This document shows positions 16,428-24,979 of a stretch of DNA of 64,000 nt, piece by piece. The stretch is from positions 6,413,501 through 6,477,500 of the forward strand of contig NZ_JAZHRV010000001.1 of NCBI RefSeq assembly GCF_036924595.1. Direction: 5' to 3'. The stretch comes from Bradyrhizobium algeriense (lineage in GTDB: Bacteria; Pseudomonadota; Alphaproteobacteria; Rhizobiales; Xanthobacteraceae). The position numbers were made by a program, and so were the translations under genes. The notes under the pieces were generated by a model. The model was not told the origin of the DNA and did no database searches. It saw only the letters and a list, made by a program, of their open reading frames with translations. Position 1 is the stretch's first letter. The number at the start of each line of letters is the position of its first letter.

Positions 16428-17503
16428 GGCGTCGTCTCCTTTGCGAATTCCAATCGGCCGTAGGTCTTAAGCGGATTGTCGATCATGATCTTGCGAACAA
16501 GATCGGGGGAAATCCCCTCGGGCAGCACCGCGTCGCCGTCGAATTGCCAATGCGGATAGTCGGTCGAGAATAGGAGCAATTCGTCCGACTGCATATGGTC
16601 AAACAGGCGGTTCAGGGTTGCGGGATCGGGCGGCGCATCGACCGGCTGCAGCGAGAAGCGGATATTGCTGCGCACAATCTCCAGCGGCGCCCGATCGACC
16701 CACGGCGTTTCCATCCGTATGCCGCGCCAGAACTTGTGCAGCCGCCACAGATAGGCCGGCAGCCAGGTGAAGCCACTTTCCAGCATCACCATCTTCAGAC
16801 CAGGGTGGCGGGCGAACACACCCTCCACGATCAGGCTGGTGAGCTGGGTCTGGAACGCGGTGGCTTGGGCTACGTAATCCTCGATGTGGTAGGAGCCCCA
16901 GCCGACCGAGGTCGGCGGGTTGTGATAGGCGCTGCCGGCGTGGATGCCGATGGTGAGGCCCAGCCGTTCGGCCGCCGCATAGATCGGCCAGTAGGCGCGC
17001 TTGCCCAAGGGCATGTCGCCCATGACAAGCACCAGCACCTGGACGAAGCGCTTGTCGGCGGCGCAGCGCTCGATCTCGGCGACCGACTTCTCGACGCTTT
17101 GCGTCGGGATCACGATCGAGCCGCGCAGCCGCGCGTCCTTGTCGAGCCATTCTTTGGCTAGCCAGTCGTTCAGCGCGCGGCAGAACGCGTCCTGCATGTC
17201 TTCGGAGAACACCATCTGCACGCCGTACAAGGGATTGCAGATGCCGTAAGCTGTGCCGAACCGGTCGAGCGCCTGCTTCTGCATGTCGGCGAGGTCTGAA
17301 CCCGGCTTGCCCTGCCCCGGTCGCCAGTCCGGCCGCGACGAGATCGGCGAATTGGTCGGATAGGATTGCGAGACCAGGTCAGTCATGCCGCGCGTCGTCA
17401 CCTGGTCGCGCCAGTAGTCGTTCATGTAGGGCAGCAGGCTGGTCAGATGAGGAACGGCGGGATGCAGATCGCAATCCACGCCGCCGGAAAGCGGCGACGT
17501 CAT
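16424..17503 (-). CDS. amidohydrolase family (ACMSD-like) metal-dependent hydrolase, paralogue
   Basis: A 359-residue member of the same subfamily as its downstream neighbour, with equivalent landmarks: DCDLHPAVP at residues about 10-18, GIHAGSAYHN, PGLKMVMLESGFTWLP and LLFSTDYPHWQFD. It is the first gene of the three-gene unit; AGAGGAAAC precedes the ATG. The shared upstream region with the divergent CinA gene is about 136 bp. Reaction not predictable: amide hydrolysis and non-oxidative decarboxylation are both possible. Confidence 0.88.
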   Translation of the reverse strand: MTSPLSGGVDCDLHPAVPHLTSLLPYMNDYWRDQVTTRGMTDLVSQSYPTNSPISSRPDWRPGQGKPGSDLADMQKQALDRFGTAYGICNPLYGVQMVFSEDMQDAFCRALNDWLAKEWLDKDARLRGSIVIPTQSVEKSVAEIERCAADKRFVQVLVLVMGDMPLGKRAYWPIYAAAERLGLTIGIHAGSAYHNPPTSVGWGSYHIEDYVAQATAFQTQLTSLIVEGVFARHPGLKMVMLESGFTWLPAYLWRLHKFWRGIRMETPWVDRAPLEIVRSNIRFSLQPVDAPPDPATLNRLFDHMQSDELLLFSTDYPHWQFDGDAVLPEGISPDLVRKIMIDNPLKTYGRLEFAKETTP

Positions 17504-17639
17504 GATGTTTCCTCTTCGGCCCGCGTGGGCCGCGGTTGTTTGAGGTATTCAATCAGGGCGGCCGCTGCGCCGCAACTCGGCAAATGTGGACCTCCTGTGC
17601 TAGGAGGACATGACTGGCGGGAATTTTTAGGGAGTTGAA

Positions 17640-18122
17640 ATGAAAGAGCTCGTGACAATCGCCGAAAAGATTGCCGCTCAACTGATCGCGCGCAAACAGA
17701 CGATTGCAGTTGCGGAATCTTCAACCGGCGGCCTGGTTTCGGCGGCATTACTTTCGGTGCCGGGCGCATCCGCCTATTTCCTCGGCGGCGCCGTGGTCTA
17801 CACGCGCGATGCGCGGCGGCTGCTGATGGATATTCCTGACGAGGCGATGAAGGGCATCCGTTCTGCGTCGGAGCCTTATGCGAAACTGCTGGCAAGCCAG
17901 GTCCGCCAGCGCTTTGCAACCGACTGGGGCTTGTCGGAGACGGGTGCGACGGGACCGACCGGCAACCGTTACGGCGACGCCGCCGGCCATAGCTGCATGG
18001 CGGTGGCGGGGCCGTCGCAATCGGTGTTCACGCTGGAAACCGGCCGCGCCGACCGGCAGGCCAACATGCAGGCGTTTGCGAAGACGGCGCTCAATCTGCT
18101 GCTGGAGAATTTGTCGAAGTAG
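17640..18122 (+). CDS. CinA C-terminal domain protein (nicotinamide-nucleotide amidohydrolase type)
   Basis: A 160-residue stand-alone CinA C-terminal domain. Such proteins (PncC) deamidate nicotinamide mononucleotide to nicotinate mononucleotide in NAD recycling. Landmarks are VAESSTGGLVSAALLSVPGASAYFLGG (residues about 24-50) and the ATGPTGNRYG segment, which in typical members reads G-x-A-G-P-x-G; here it is TGATGPTGN, a small deviation. No N-terminal molybdopterin-like domain is present. It ends close to the IS110 element. Confidence 0.85.
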   Translation: MKELVTIAEKIAAQLIARKQTIAVAESSTGGLVSAALLSVPGASAYFLGGAVVYTRDARRLLMDIPDEAMKGIRSASEPYAKLLASQVRQRFATDWGLSETGATGPTGNRYGDAAGHSCMAVAGPSQSVFTLETGRADRQANMQAFAKTALNLLLENLSK

Positions 18123-18197
18123 ATTCGTAGGACCTCCTAGCTTTCGTCAAGGAGCTGGGCGTCCTTGAATGACGAGCGTAGCGCCGTGCTCGCCGCC

Positions 18198-18246
18198 GTC
18201 CAGGACGCTCCGCGCCGGCTACGCCGGTGCCGATGGCATCCTGGAC
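18198..18246 (-). other. cruciform-like structure downstream of the transposase
   Basis: Perfect 8-bp arms GTCCAGGA (18198-18205) and TCCTGGAC (18239-18246) enclose an inner GCCGGC-TAC-GCCGGT hairpin. It lies between the transposase stop and the CinA gene. It may belong to the 3' end of the IS, to a structured RNA, or to a host repeat; I cannot decide. Confidence 0.45.
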
Positions 18247-18326
18247 AGCGTCTGCGCGCGTCGCTGTCGGGTTCGGCAGGTCGGGACGAAGGAATGGTCG
18301 CAAGCGGCCGAACCAAGGAATGAGGC

Positions 18327-19586
18327 TTACTGTTTGACGGAGATCTGCGAACTCCCGCGGTTGGCATCATACAGGGTCCGGCTCTTGAGGGTCGAGCATA
18401 GAGCCGAGAGCAGGCGATCGCCCACGCTACGCAACGCACGTGCATGGCCGTGGCCGCGCTGCCGCAAGGCATCATAGCGGCGCCGCGCGGCAGCATCGTG
18501 CTGGATGGCAACGCGCGACCAATGATGAACGGCGGTCTGCAGCCTCCTGTTGCAGGCGTGGCGGCGGATCACGAAGCGTTGTTTGCCGCTTTGCCGCGTC
18601 ACCGGAGCAACCCCTGCCAGCGCACGCAAGGCGTGATAATCTCGGGCCTGCAGCGGCTGCGCTGCCTCGGTGAGCAGTGTGGCGAGAACAATCCTGCCGA
18701 TTCCCGGCCAGGAGCGAAGGATTGCCACGTCACACTGCTCACGGCTCTGCCCCGACGGGCTCTCCTCGTCCGGTGCCGCGAGCCCGGCGCAGAGGCCGTC
18801 CAGGGCGTTGTGGGCTTCCTTGATCTGCTGATTGACCAGGTGCATGCGCGCCGCGAGACTGCGGATATGCACGCAAGCGGCCTCCGTCGTGCCTGGGGCG
18901 ACGAACAAGGCCGTCTTGCGCAAGGTCTGCAGCACGGTGGCGGCATCGAGACGCCGGATGCGGTGGTCCTTGAGGATGCGCGCAACCGTCTTCTCCGTTA
19001 CCTTCGCGGCGGCGGCGGGGGTCGGCACCTTTTGCCACAGCGCCAGGAACCAGTCGTCCCCGACATCATCGGCTAGTTCGGTCGCCTGCGGATAGTAGCG
19101 CCACAGCTGCTGACGCAGACGATTGGCCAGACGCGTCCGTTCCTGCTGCAACTCGTCCACGAGGCGCGACCACTCGCGCAGCTCGATCACCACCGGATTG
19201 TCGATCGCAAGCTGCCGGAAGGCTTTCCGATCGGTACGCAGTGAGTCTCCAAGGACAAGGGCGTCTCGGCTGTCATCCTTGGCGCCTGCGACTGTGAAGC
19301 GATCGCGGAAACGATCGAGCTGCTTGGGATTGATGGCAAAGACCACAAACCCGTGCTCGAGCAGCATCTCCACCACGGGACCATGCGGCATCTCGATCGC
19401 GACGGCGATCTGCCCCGGCGCAGCCCCGGTCTTCTGCAGCAACCAATCTCGCAGTTCCATCAGTCCGGCTCCGCCATGGGCGAACTCCCGCTCGCCCATG
19501 CGTCCTCCTTCGCTATCAAGCAGGCAAACGCGGTGGCTCTGTGTTGCCCAATCGATCCCGACAAACCAACGCACATCCTCAACCAT
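18327..19586 (-). CDS. IS110 family transposase (DEDD recombinase)
   Basis: A 419-residue recombinase with the two-domain IS110 layout. The N-terminal RuvC-like DEDD domain shows VGIDWA (Asp), VAIEMP (Glu) and AKDDSRDALVLGDSL (Asp, Asp). The C-terminal Tnp_20/IS116 domain shows LRSWPGIGRIVLATLLTEA and the RQSGK serine motif. All catalytic positions are present and there is no frameshift. The start is ATG 19586 because GAGGAGGTCC lies directly upstream; the extra 25 codons of open frame before it are leader. These enzymes use a bridge RNA to choose target and donor DNA. Confidence 0.93.
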   Translation of the reverse strand: MVEDVRWFVGIDWATQSHRVCLLDSEGGRMGEREFAHGGAGLMELRDWLLQKTGAAPGQIAVAIEMPHGPVVEMLLEHGFVVFAINPKQLDRFRDRFTVAGAKDDSRDALVLGDSLRTDRKAFRQLAIDNPVVIELREWSRLVDELQQERTRLANRLRQQLWRYYPQATELADDVGDDWFLALWQKVPTPAAAAKVTEKTVARILKDHRIRRLDAATVLQTLRKTALFVAPGTTEAACVHIRSLAARMHLVNQQIKEAHNALDGLCAGLAAPDEESPSGQSREQCDVAILRSWPGIGRIVLATLLTEAAQPLQARDYHALRALAGVAPVTRQSGKQRFVIRRHACNRRLQTAVHHWSRVAIQHDAAARRRYDALRQRGHGHARALRSVGDRLLSALCSTLKSRTLYDANRGSSQISVKQ

Positions 19587-19809
19587 TACTGGACCTCCTC
19601 GCTTCTCAAAGCGGGCCCACTGCGATCCCGATCGATCCCTGTACTGGCGCTCTTGGCGCAAACCTCCTAGTGGATATTGATCGCAGCCGCTCCACCGGGG
19701 CGCAGGTCCTACGAAGGTGGCTCATAGCACGGGTGGGTCAGGCAGCTCCCGGCAGATCGGCCCGTGCAGCCAGTCTACATCAACGACTGGTGCCGAACGC
19801 CAGAAGGGT
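19587..19809 (-). ncRNA. candidate IS110 bridge RNA / structured leader
   Basis: The 223 bp upstream of the transposase start, read on the minus strand, contains a stem-loop CCAGTC...GACTGG (plus-strand positions 19770-19775 and 19785-19790) and then a stem GCACGGG...CCCGTGC (19727-19733 with 19761-19767) that encloses a 27-nt loop. A 5' stem-loop followed by a large-looped stem in the 5' non-coding end is the layout described for IS110 bridge RNAs (IS621 type). No promoter was identified, and the RNA limits are not known. Confidence 0.5.
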
Positions 19810-19891
19810 ACAGGGTGGGCAAAGCGCAGCGTGCCCACCAATTCGATCCCGTTCAATGAATGGTGGGCACGCTGCGCTTTGCCCACCCTAC
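19810..19891. repeat. interspersed palindromic repeat (GGTGGGCAAAGCGC family)
   Basis: A near-perfect inverted repeat: CAGGGTGGGCAAAGCGCAGC plus GTGCCCACCA on the left, TGGTGGGCACGCTGCGCTTT plus GCCCACCCT on the right. Other copies are at 10799 and 37228. It separates the IS from the VOC gene. Confidence 0.88.
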
Positions 19892-19920
19892 AAGAGCAGG
19901 CCCATCCGAGGATCGCACCC

Positions 19921-20811
19921 ATGCCACAACAATTCGACCGCGCCGCAGAGGATCTCGGCAACTCGATCCATTTCGAGCATGTCAACGTCACCATCCCCGA
20001 TCAACGCCTGGCGACGCTGTTCTATATCGCCGGCCTCGGACTGACCCGCGATCCCTATCTGATGGTGTCGGACACCAACATGTGGGTCAATGTCGGCAGG
20101 AGCCAGTTTCATCTGCCTGATGGCGCGCCGCAGGTGCTGCGCGGCCATACCGGCATCGTCATCTCAGGCCGCGCGGCGCTGCTGGCGCGGCTGGCGTCGG
20201 TCGCGAAGAAGCTGGAAGGAACGTCGTTCGCGTTCACCGAGCATAACGACCATGTCGAGGCGATCTGCCCCTGGGGCAACCGCGTTCGCTGCTATGAGCC
20301 GGACGCCGCGCGCTTCGGGCGCATCACGCTCGGCATTCCCTATGTCGAGTTCGACGTACCAGTCGGCACCGCGAAAGCGATCTGCGCCTTCTATCCCGCG
20401 ATCATGGGGATGCAGGCCGAGTTCTTGAACGGCGATAACGCCGTGGCGCGGGTCAAGGCCGGCAAGGATCAGTACCTGCAGTTCCGCGAGACCGACCGCG
20501 CGCGGCCGGAGTTCGACGGGCATCATGTGCAGATCTACATCACGGACTTCTCAGGTCCCTACCGCCGCCTGCGGGAGCGCGGCCTGATCTCGCAGGAAGA
20601 CAACCAGTATCAATACCGCTTTCGCGACATCGTCGACCTCGATGGCGGCAGGCATCTGTTCACTGTCGAACACGAGGTCCGCAGCGCCACGCACCCGATG
20701 TTCATGCGGCCGCTGGTCAACCGCGACCCGGCCGAGACCAACCGCACCTACGCACCCGGCCATGAGCAGTGGCCTTACGCGATGGGGCCGGATGAGTATG
20801 ACAGAAGGTAG
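19921..20811 (+). CDS. VOC superfamily (glyoxalase/extradiol dioxygenase-like) protein
   Basis: A 296-residue protein with two vicinal-oxygen-chelate modules. The first begins SIHFEHVNVTIPDQRLATLFYIAGLGLTRDP; the second begins ITLGIPYVEFDVPVGTAKAICAFYPAIMGMQ. Possible metal ligands are His (residue about 20, FEHVN), His/Glu of the second module (HHVQIYITD) and Glu in FTVEHEV. The length fits a two-module extradiol-type or isomerase-type enzyme. ATG 19921 is chosen because GAGGAT lies upstream and the longer frame is repeat DNA. Substrate unknown. Confidence 0.8.
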   Translation: MPQQFDRAAEDLGNSIHFEHVNVTIPDQRLATLFYIAGLGLTRDPYLMVSDTNMWVNVGRSQFHLPDGAPQVLRGHTGIVISGRAALLARLASVAKKLEGTSFAFTEHNDHVEAICPWGNRVRCYEPDAARFGRITLGIPYVEFDVPVGTAKAICAFYPAIMGMQAEFLNGDNAVARVKAGKDQYLQFRETDRARPEFDGHHVQIYITDFSGPYRRLRERGLISQEDNQYQYRFRDIVDLDGGRHLFTVEHEVRSATHPMFMRPLVNRDPAETNRTYAPGHEQWPYAMGPDEYDRR

Positions 20812-20826
20812 GGGGGCGGGCACACT

Positions 20827-20949
20827 GTCGTCCCTGCGAACGCAGGGACCCATACGCCGTGCCGTGTGTTTTGAGGGACGCTGTTCGACGGCTTCGTTTC
20901 AACAACTGAAGCCGGTGGTTATGGGTCCCTGCTTTCGCAGGGACGACGG
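20827..20949. repeat. interspersed palindromic repeat (TCGTCCCTGCG family)
   Basis: GTCGTCCCTGCGAACGCAGG plus GACCCATA at the left is mirrored by TATGGGTCCCTGC, TTTCGCAGGGACGAC at the right. Each arm is itself a small hairpin (CCCTGCG..CGCAGGG). It lies between convergent genes (VOC and HlyD) and probably terminates both. Confidence 0.85.
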
Positions 20950-20957
20950 AGAGAGAC

Positions 20958-22268
20958 TCACCTCTCCCTGAACGAGCGCATCAGCTGGTCGCTGAACGGC
21001 TTCATCAGATAGGAGAACATGGTGCGGTCGCCGGTCTGGACGAAGGCTTCGACCGGCATGCCCGGGATGATCTTGACGTTGTCGCCGAGGCGGGCGACTT
21101 CGGCCGGCGGCAGCGAGACGCGGATGGTGTAGTAGCTCTGGCCGGTGCGCTGGTCGGTGGTGACGTCGGCGGAGACGCGCGTCACCACACCATTGAGTTC
21201 CGGCGTGGTGCGCTGGTTGAAGGCGGATAGCCGCAGCAGCGTCTTCTGGCCGATCTGCAGCTTGTCAATGTCCTGCGGATTGACCTTGGCCTCGACCGAG
21301 AGATCGTCGGCCCGCGGCACCACCATCATGATGGCGTCGCCGGCGGTGATCACGCCGCCCACGGTGTGCACCGTCGATTGCAGCACGACGCCGTCCTGCG
21401 GTGCGCGGATGTCGATGCGGCGGAGCTGATCCTCCGCGGTGACCTTGCGCTCGACGAACTCGCCGATCTTGTCGTTGGTCTCGCGCAGATCCTTGGAGAC
21501 CTCGCTGACCACGTCCTTGTCGACCTGGATGATCTGCAGTTCGGTTTCGGTAATCTTGCCCCTCGCCTGCGCACGCGCGGCGATATATTGCGCCCGCTCG
21601 CCAGACAGCCGGGCATGGTCGCGCTCCAGCACCGTCAGGCGCGAGATCTGGATCAGGCGCTGCTCGTAGAGCTGGCGGACGCCGACCAGCTCCTTCTCAA
21701 CCAGCGCGGTTTCCTTGTCCTTGGCCTGCTCTTGCGCGGTGAGGCCGGCGATTTCCTCGTTGAGCTGCGACACCCGCTCGCGCAGCTGCGATTTCTGCCC
21801 GGCCCGACCGAATACCCGAACCTCGAACAGCTTGGTTTCGCTCGCCATGACGTCGCGAACATCGGGATCGCCGGCCTGATCGATCAGCTGTGGGGGAAAC
21901 TTGATCTTGTCGAGGCCGCGCTGCTCGGCCTCCAGCCGCGCCGCGCGCGCCCACAATCCGTTCAGCGTCTTGACGACGATGGCCAGACTAGCCTTGACCA
22001 CGGTCTCGTCGAGCCGCACCACGACATCGCCGGCCTTGACGATGTCGCCGTCGCGCACCCTGACCTCGCCGACCACGCCGCCGGTTGGGTGCTGCACCTT
22101 CTTGACGTTGGAATCGACCACCACCGAACCCGGCGCGATCAGCGCGCCCGAAATCTGCACCGTCGAGGCCCAGCCGCCAAACCCGCCGGCCAGCACCAGC
22201 ATCAGCGAAAGACCCAGAATCAGATGCGCGCGGATCGAACGGCGCGCGCCTGTCAGCTCGGCGGTCAT
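20958..22268 (-). CDS. HlyD family type I secretion periplasmic adaptor
   Basis: Membrane-fusion protein of 436 residues linking an ABC exporter to an outer-membrane channel in type I secretion. It has one N-terminal membrane helix (LILGLSLMLVLAGGFGGWAS, residues about 16-35), a lipoyl half-motif (GGVVGEVRVRDGDIVKAGDVVVRLDET), a long coiled coil (about residues 110-290), and the C-terminal beta-barrel ending SYLMKPFSDQLMRSFRER, which is typical of PrtE-type adaptors. It overlaps the ABC gene upstream by four bases. No TolC-like gene lies nearby, so the channel must be encoded elsewhere. Confidence 0.92.
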   Translation of the reverse strand: MTAELTGARRSIRAHLILGLSLMLVLAGGFGGWASTVQISGALIAPGSVVVDSNVKKVQHPTGGVVGEVRVRDGDIVKAGDVVVRLDETVVKASLAIVVKTLNGLWARAARLEAEQRGLDKIKFPPQLIDQAGDPDVRDVMASETKLFEVRVFGRAGQKSQLRERVSQLNEEIAGLTAQEQAKDKETALVEKELVGVRQLYEQRLIQISRLTVLERDHARLSGERAQYIAARAQARGKITETELQIIQVDKDVVSEVSKDLRETNDKIGEFVERKVTAEDQLRRIDIRAPQDGVVLQSTVHTVGGVITAGDAIMMVVPRADDLSVEAKVNPQDIDKLQIGQKTLLRLSAFNQRTTPELNGVVTRVSADVTTDQRTGQSYYTIRVSLPPAEVARLGDNVKIIPGMPVEAFVQTGDRTMFSYLMKPFSDQLMRSFRER

Positions 22269-24010
22269 GATTTCTTCGCTCCTGCTTCGGAAACGATCTT
22301 GATCGGCGTCGGCGGCGACGGCACCCGCTGCAGCACCTGGCCGAGCACGGTTTCCTTCGGACCGAACGCCTGCATGCGGCCGTCCTTCAGCACCAGAAGC
22401 TGATCGACCGCCTCGATGCCGATCGGCCGGTGTGCCACCACGACCACGATGGCGCCGCGTGCGCGCGCGCCGCGCACCGCGCGCGTCAGCGCCTCGTCGC
22501 CCTCGCTGTCGAGATTGGAGTTCGGCTCGTCGAGCACGATGAGGAACGGATTGCCGTAGAGCGCCCGCGCCAGCGCCACGCGCTGGGCCTGCCCGGCAGA
22601 CAGCGCCGCGCCCTGCTCGCCGATCTGGGTGTCGTAGCCCTCGCGCATCTTGATGATCATCTCATGCACGCCGGCTTCCTTGGCGGCGGCGATGATCGCC
22701 TCCGACTTCGCTTCGGATTCGAAGCGGCAGATGTTCTGCGCCACGGTGCCGGCGAACAGTTCGACGTCCTGCGGCAGATAGCCGATGTGGCGGCCGAGCA
22801 CGTCCGACGACCACTGGTCGAGCGCCGCGCCATCGAGCCGCACCTTGCCGCGGGCCGGCATCCAGACGCCGACCAGCGCGCGCACCAGCGACGATTTGCC
22901 GGAACCGCTCGGGCCGATGACGCCGACGCCGGTGCCGGCATCGGCCGCGAAATTGACGTCCTGCACGATGACGCGCTGATCGCCCGGCGGCACGATGCTG
23001 ACGGCCTCGACCGACAGCCGCTTGGTCGGGGCCTGCAGCAGGGTTTGCTGGTTCGAAGCCGGGATCTGTTCCAGGAGCTTGGAGAGGCGATGCCAGCTCT
23101 GGCGCGCGGCGACAAAACCTTTCCAGTGGGCGATGGCGAGATCGACCGGCGCCAGCGCCCGCGCGCTCAGGATCGAGCCCGCGATGATGATGCCGGCGGT
23201 GGCTTCCTGGTGGATCACGAGGTAGGCGCCGACCGCGAGCACCGCCGATTGCAGCATCATGCGCAAGACTTTTGCGACCGCGCCCAGGCCGCCGGCGATG
23301 TCGCTGGCGCGCTGATTGCCTGCCAGATAGATCTCGTTGGCCTCGCTCCAGCGCCTGGTCAGCCGTCCGGACATGCCCATCGCGACCAGCACTTCGGCGT
23401 TGCGCCGGCTGGCGGCGGCCAGATCGCTGCGCCGCGCCGCCAGCGTCATCGCCTCCTTCGCCGGCGTGCGCGACAGGAACTCGGTGATCAGTGTCAGCGT
23501 CACCAGAATGACGGCGCCGGCCAGAGCGGTGACGCCGAGCAGCCAGTGAAATGCAAAGCAGATCGCGAGATAGAACGGCAGCCATGGCAGATCGAAGAAC
23601 GCGCCCGGCCCCATGCTGCCGAGAAACGACCTGACATTGTCGAGATCGCGCAGCGGCTGCAGGCCCTCGTTGCGGCTGCCTACCAGCAGCGGCAGCCGCA
23701 CCACGGTTTCGAACACGCGCGTGTTGAGGGCTTCATCGAGTGCAGTTCCAATGCGGCCAAGAATGCGACCGCGGATCAGATCGAGGCCGCCTTGGGCGAT
23801 GTAAAGGCCGCCAGCGAGAATCACGAGGCCAACCAGGGTCGGCACGCTGCGGCTCGGCAGTACGCGGTCGTAGACCTCCAGCATGAAAATCGAGCCGGTG
23901 AGGTACAGCAAATTGATCATGCAACTCATGACGCCGACGCCGATAAAGGCGTTGCGACAAGCGCGCAGCGCTTCACCGAGCTCGGAACGCCGGACGGGAG
24001 CGGCTGCCAT
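22265..24010 (-). CDS. type I secretion system permease/ATPase (PrtD family)
   Basis: ABC exporter of 581 residues with an N-terminal membrane domain (six hydrophobic segments to about residue 300) and a C-terminal ATPase. The ATPase shows Walker A GPSGSGKS, signature LSAGQAQR, Walker B FLIVLDEPNSNLD and the switch histidine AHRP. It lacks an N-terminal C39 peptidase domain, so the substrate would carry a C-terminal uncleaved signal, as RTX and VCBS proteins do. No substrate gene is adjacent; the giant repeat protein at 39775-44901 is the only obvious candidate in the window. Confidence 0.93.
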   Translation of the reverse strand: MAAAPVRRSELGEALRACRNAFIGVGVMSCMINLLYLTGSIFMLEVYDRVLPSRSVPTLVGLVILAGGLYIAQGGLDLIRGRILGRIGTALDEALNTRVFETVVRLPLLVGSRNEGLQPLRDLDNVRSFLGSMGPGAFFDLPWLPFYLAICFAFHWLLGVTALAGAVILVTLTLITEFLSRTPAKEAMTLAARRSDLAAASRRNAEVLVAMGMSGRLTRRWSEANEIYLAGNQRASDIAGGLGAVAKVLRMMLQSAVLAVGAYLVIHQEATAGIIIAGSILSARALAPVDLAIAHWKGFVAARQSWHRLSKLLEQIPASNQQTLLQAPTKRLSVEAVSIVPPGDQRVIVQDVNFAADAGTGVGVIGPSGSGKSSLVRALVGVWMPARGKVRLDGAALDQWSSDVLGRHIGYLPQDVELFAGTVAQNICRFESEAKSEAIIAAAKEAGVHEMIIKMREGYDTQIGEQGAALSAGQAQRVALARALYGNPFLIVLDEPNSNLDSEGDEALTRAVRGARARGAIVVVVAHRPIGIEAVDQLLVLKDGRMQAFGPKETVLGQVLQRVPSPPTPIKIVSEAGAKKS

Positions 24011-24151
24011 TTATGCGTATCTCTTCAAAAGGATCAGGTGACGTGCTGGTTTTACCGATGTTTTTGGACACCGTCTATTTTAAGTCACGTTAACCTGTAT
24101 CCAATTCACCCCCATGAAGCAGGTGGAGATGGAAGTCGCGCCTTGGGGCCG

Positions 24152-24967
24152 CTAATTCGACACCGGCGCCAGCCCCGCGGCGGATTCGGGCTTCGTTTGG
24201 TGCGGAAACGGCACCAGAATCACGGACATCGAGACCCGGCCGATCTCGCCTTTGATATCGAGCAGGACGCCGCTTCCGGCGCCAATTCCACCTGCCGGCC
24301 GCCATCGGGCTTGCGCGCGAATGCCGACCCATTCGCCGGCAGGCTGGCGGAACAACTGAACCGTCAGATTGGGGTTCGGATCCGCCACCACATCCCTAAC
24401 CGGCCGGGCGATGCCATGGGTCCAGTCCGCCGGTCCCAGCACGGAGGATAGCGGCACCTTTGACAGCGATCCCGCGCCATCGATGATCGGCTGGTTCATG
24501 CGAAACCAGGCGACGCCGTCACCCGCGCGGGCCTCCATGGCATCCATGAACCAGGGCCGGCCATGCGCCGCTCGCCCTGTGCGCACCGGAAACCGGGTGG
24601 GATCGGCGGCATCGCTTGCGGGATCGCCAAAGCCGGGCACTTCGACCGCGCGCTCGCGCGACAGCGTCACCCGCACGGTGGCGCAGGGCTGGTCCTCGTC
24701 GTCGGGCCAGAGCGTGTTGTCGATCACACTGACGCGGCCGCCCTCGGTCACGACCGAAAGCGCGGTTCGCAAAACCGTCATCGGGGTCGGGCGCAGGAAC
24801 CAGGCCGACGATGCGATCGCCGTGCCCCATTTACGCTTCTCCGCCAGCGCCTCGACTTCCGCCGTCAACAGGCTTGCGACCGCCCCGCCCTGCAGGCCGG
24901 CGAAGGGGCCGGCGGCAAGTGCCGTGGGTTGCCAGCGATTGGGGCCGACGGACTCGAAGATGGCCAA
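24152..24967 (-). CDS. acyl-CoA thioesterase family protein (double hotdog type)
   Basis: A 271-residue protein of the thioesterase-like (4HBT_3/TesB-like) superfamily with two hotdog halves. Recognisable parts are GPFAGLQGGAVASLLTAEVE near the N-terminus, the ASSAWFLRPTPMTVLRTALSVVTEGGRVSVID strand-helix segment, and the C-terminal half with WVGIRAQARWRPAGGIGAGSG. It probably hydrolyses an acyl-CoA. It is divergent from a LysR gene, with an inverted repeat in the 90-bp space between, so that regulator likely controls it. Confidence 0.8.
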   Translation of the reverse strand: MAIFESVGPNRWQPTALAAGPFAGLQGGAVASLLTAEVEALAEKRKWGTAIASSAWFLRPTPMTVLRTALSVVTEGGRVSVIDNTLWPDDEDQPCATVRVTLSRERAVEVPGFGDPASDAADPTRFPVRTGRAAHGRPWFMDAMEARAGDGVAWFRMNQPIIDGAGSLSKVPLSSVLGPADWTHGIARPVRDVVADPNPNLTVQLFRQPAGEWVGIRAQARWRPAGGIGAGSGVLLDIKGEIGRVSMSVILVPFPHQTKPESAAGLAPVSN

Positions 24968-24979
24968 GGTTGCGGTATC

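Larger units (their letters stand above)
18140..19809 (-). mobile_element. IS110-family insertion sequence (ends approximate)
   Basis: An element built around a complete IS110 transposase. The right limit is set where a GGTGGGCAAAGCGC repeat begins at about 19810; the left limit lies somewhere between the CinA stop and the transposase stop. No terminal inverted repeats or target duplication were found, as expected for IS110 elements. The short string ACCTCCTAG occurs at both 18132 and 19662, but this may be chance. The element appears intact and could be active. Confidence 0.65.

Noticed and set aside
17588..18139. GGACCTCCT on both sides of the CinA gene as a possible attachment-site pair
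   Set aside because: Nine bases only, and the string resembles the complement of a ribosome-binding site, so chance matches are expected.
22430..24451. A 673-codon plus-strand frame over the type I exporter gene
   Set aside because: Antisense to an ABC exporter with intact Walker A, signature and Walker B motifs.
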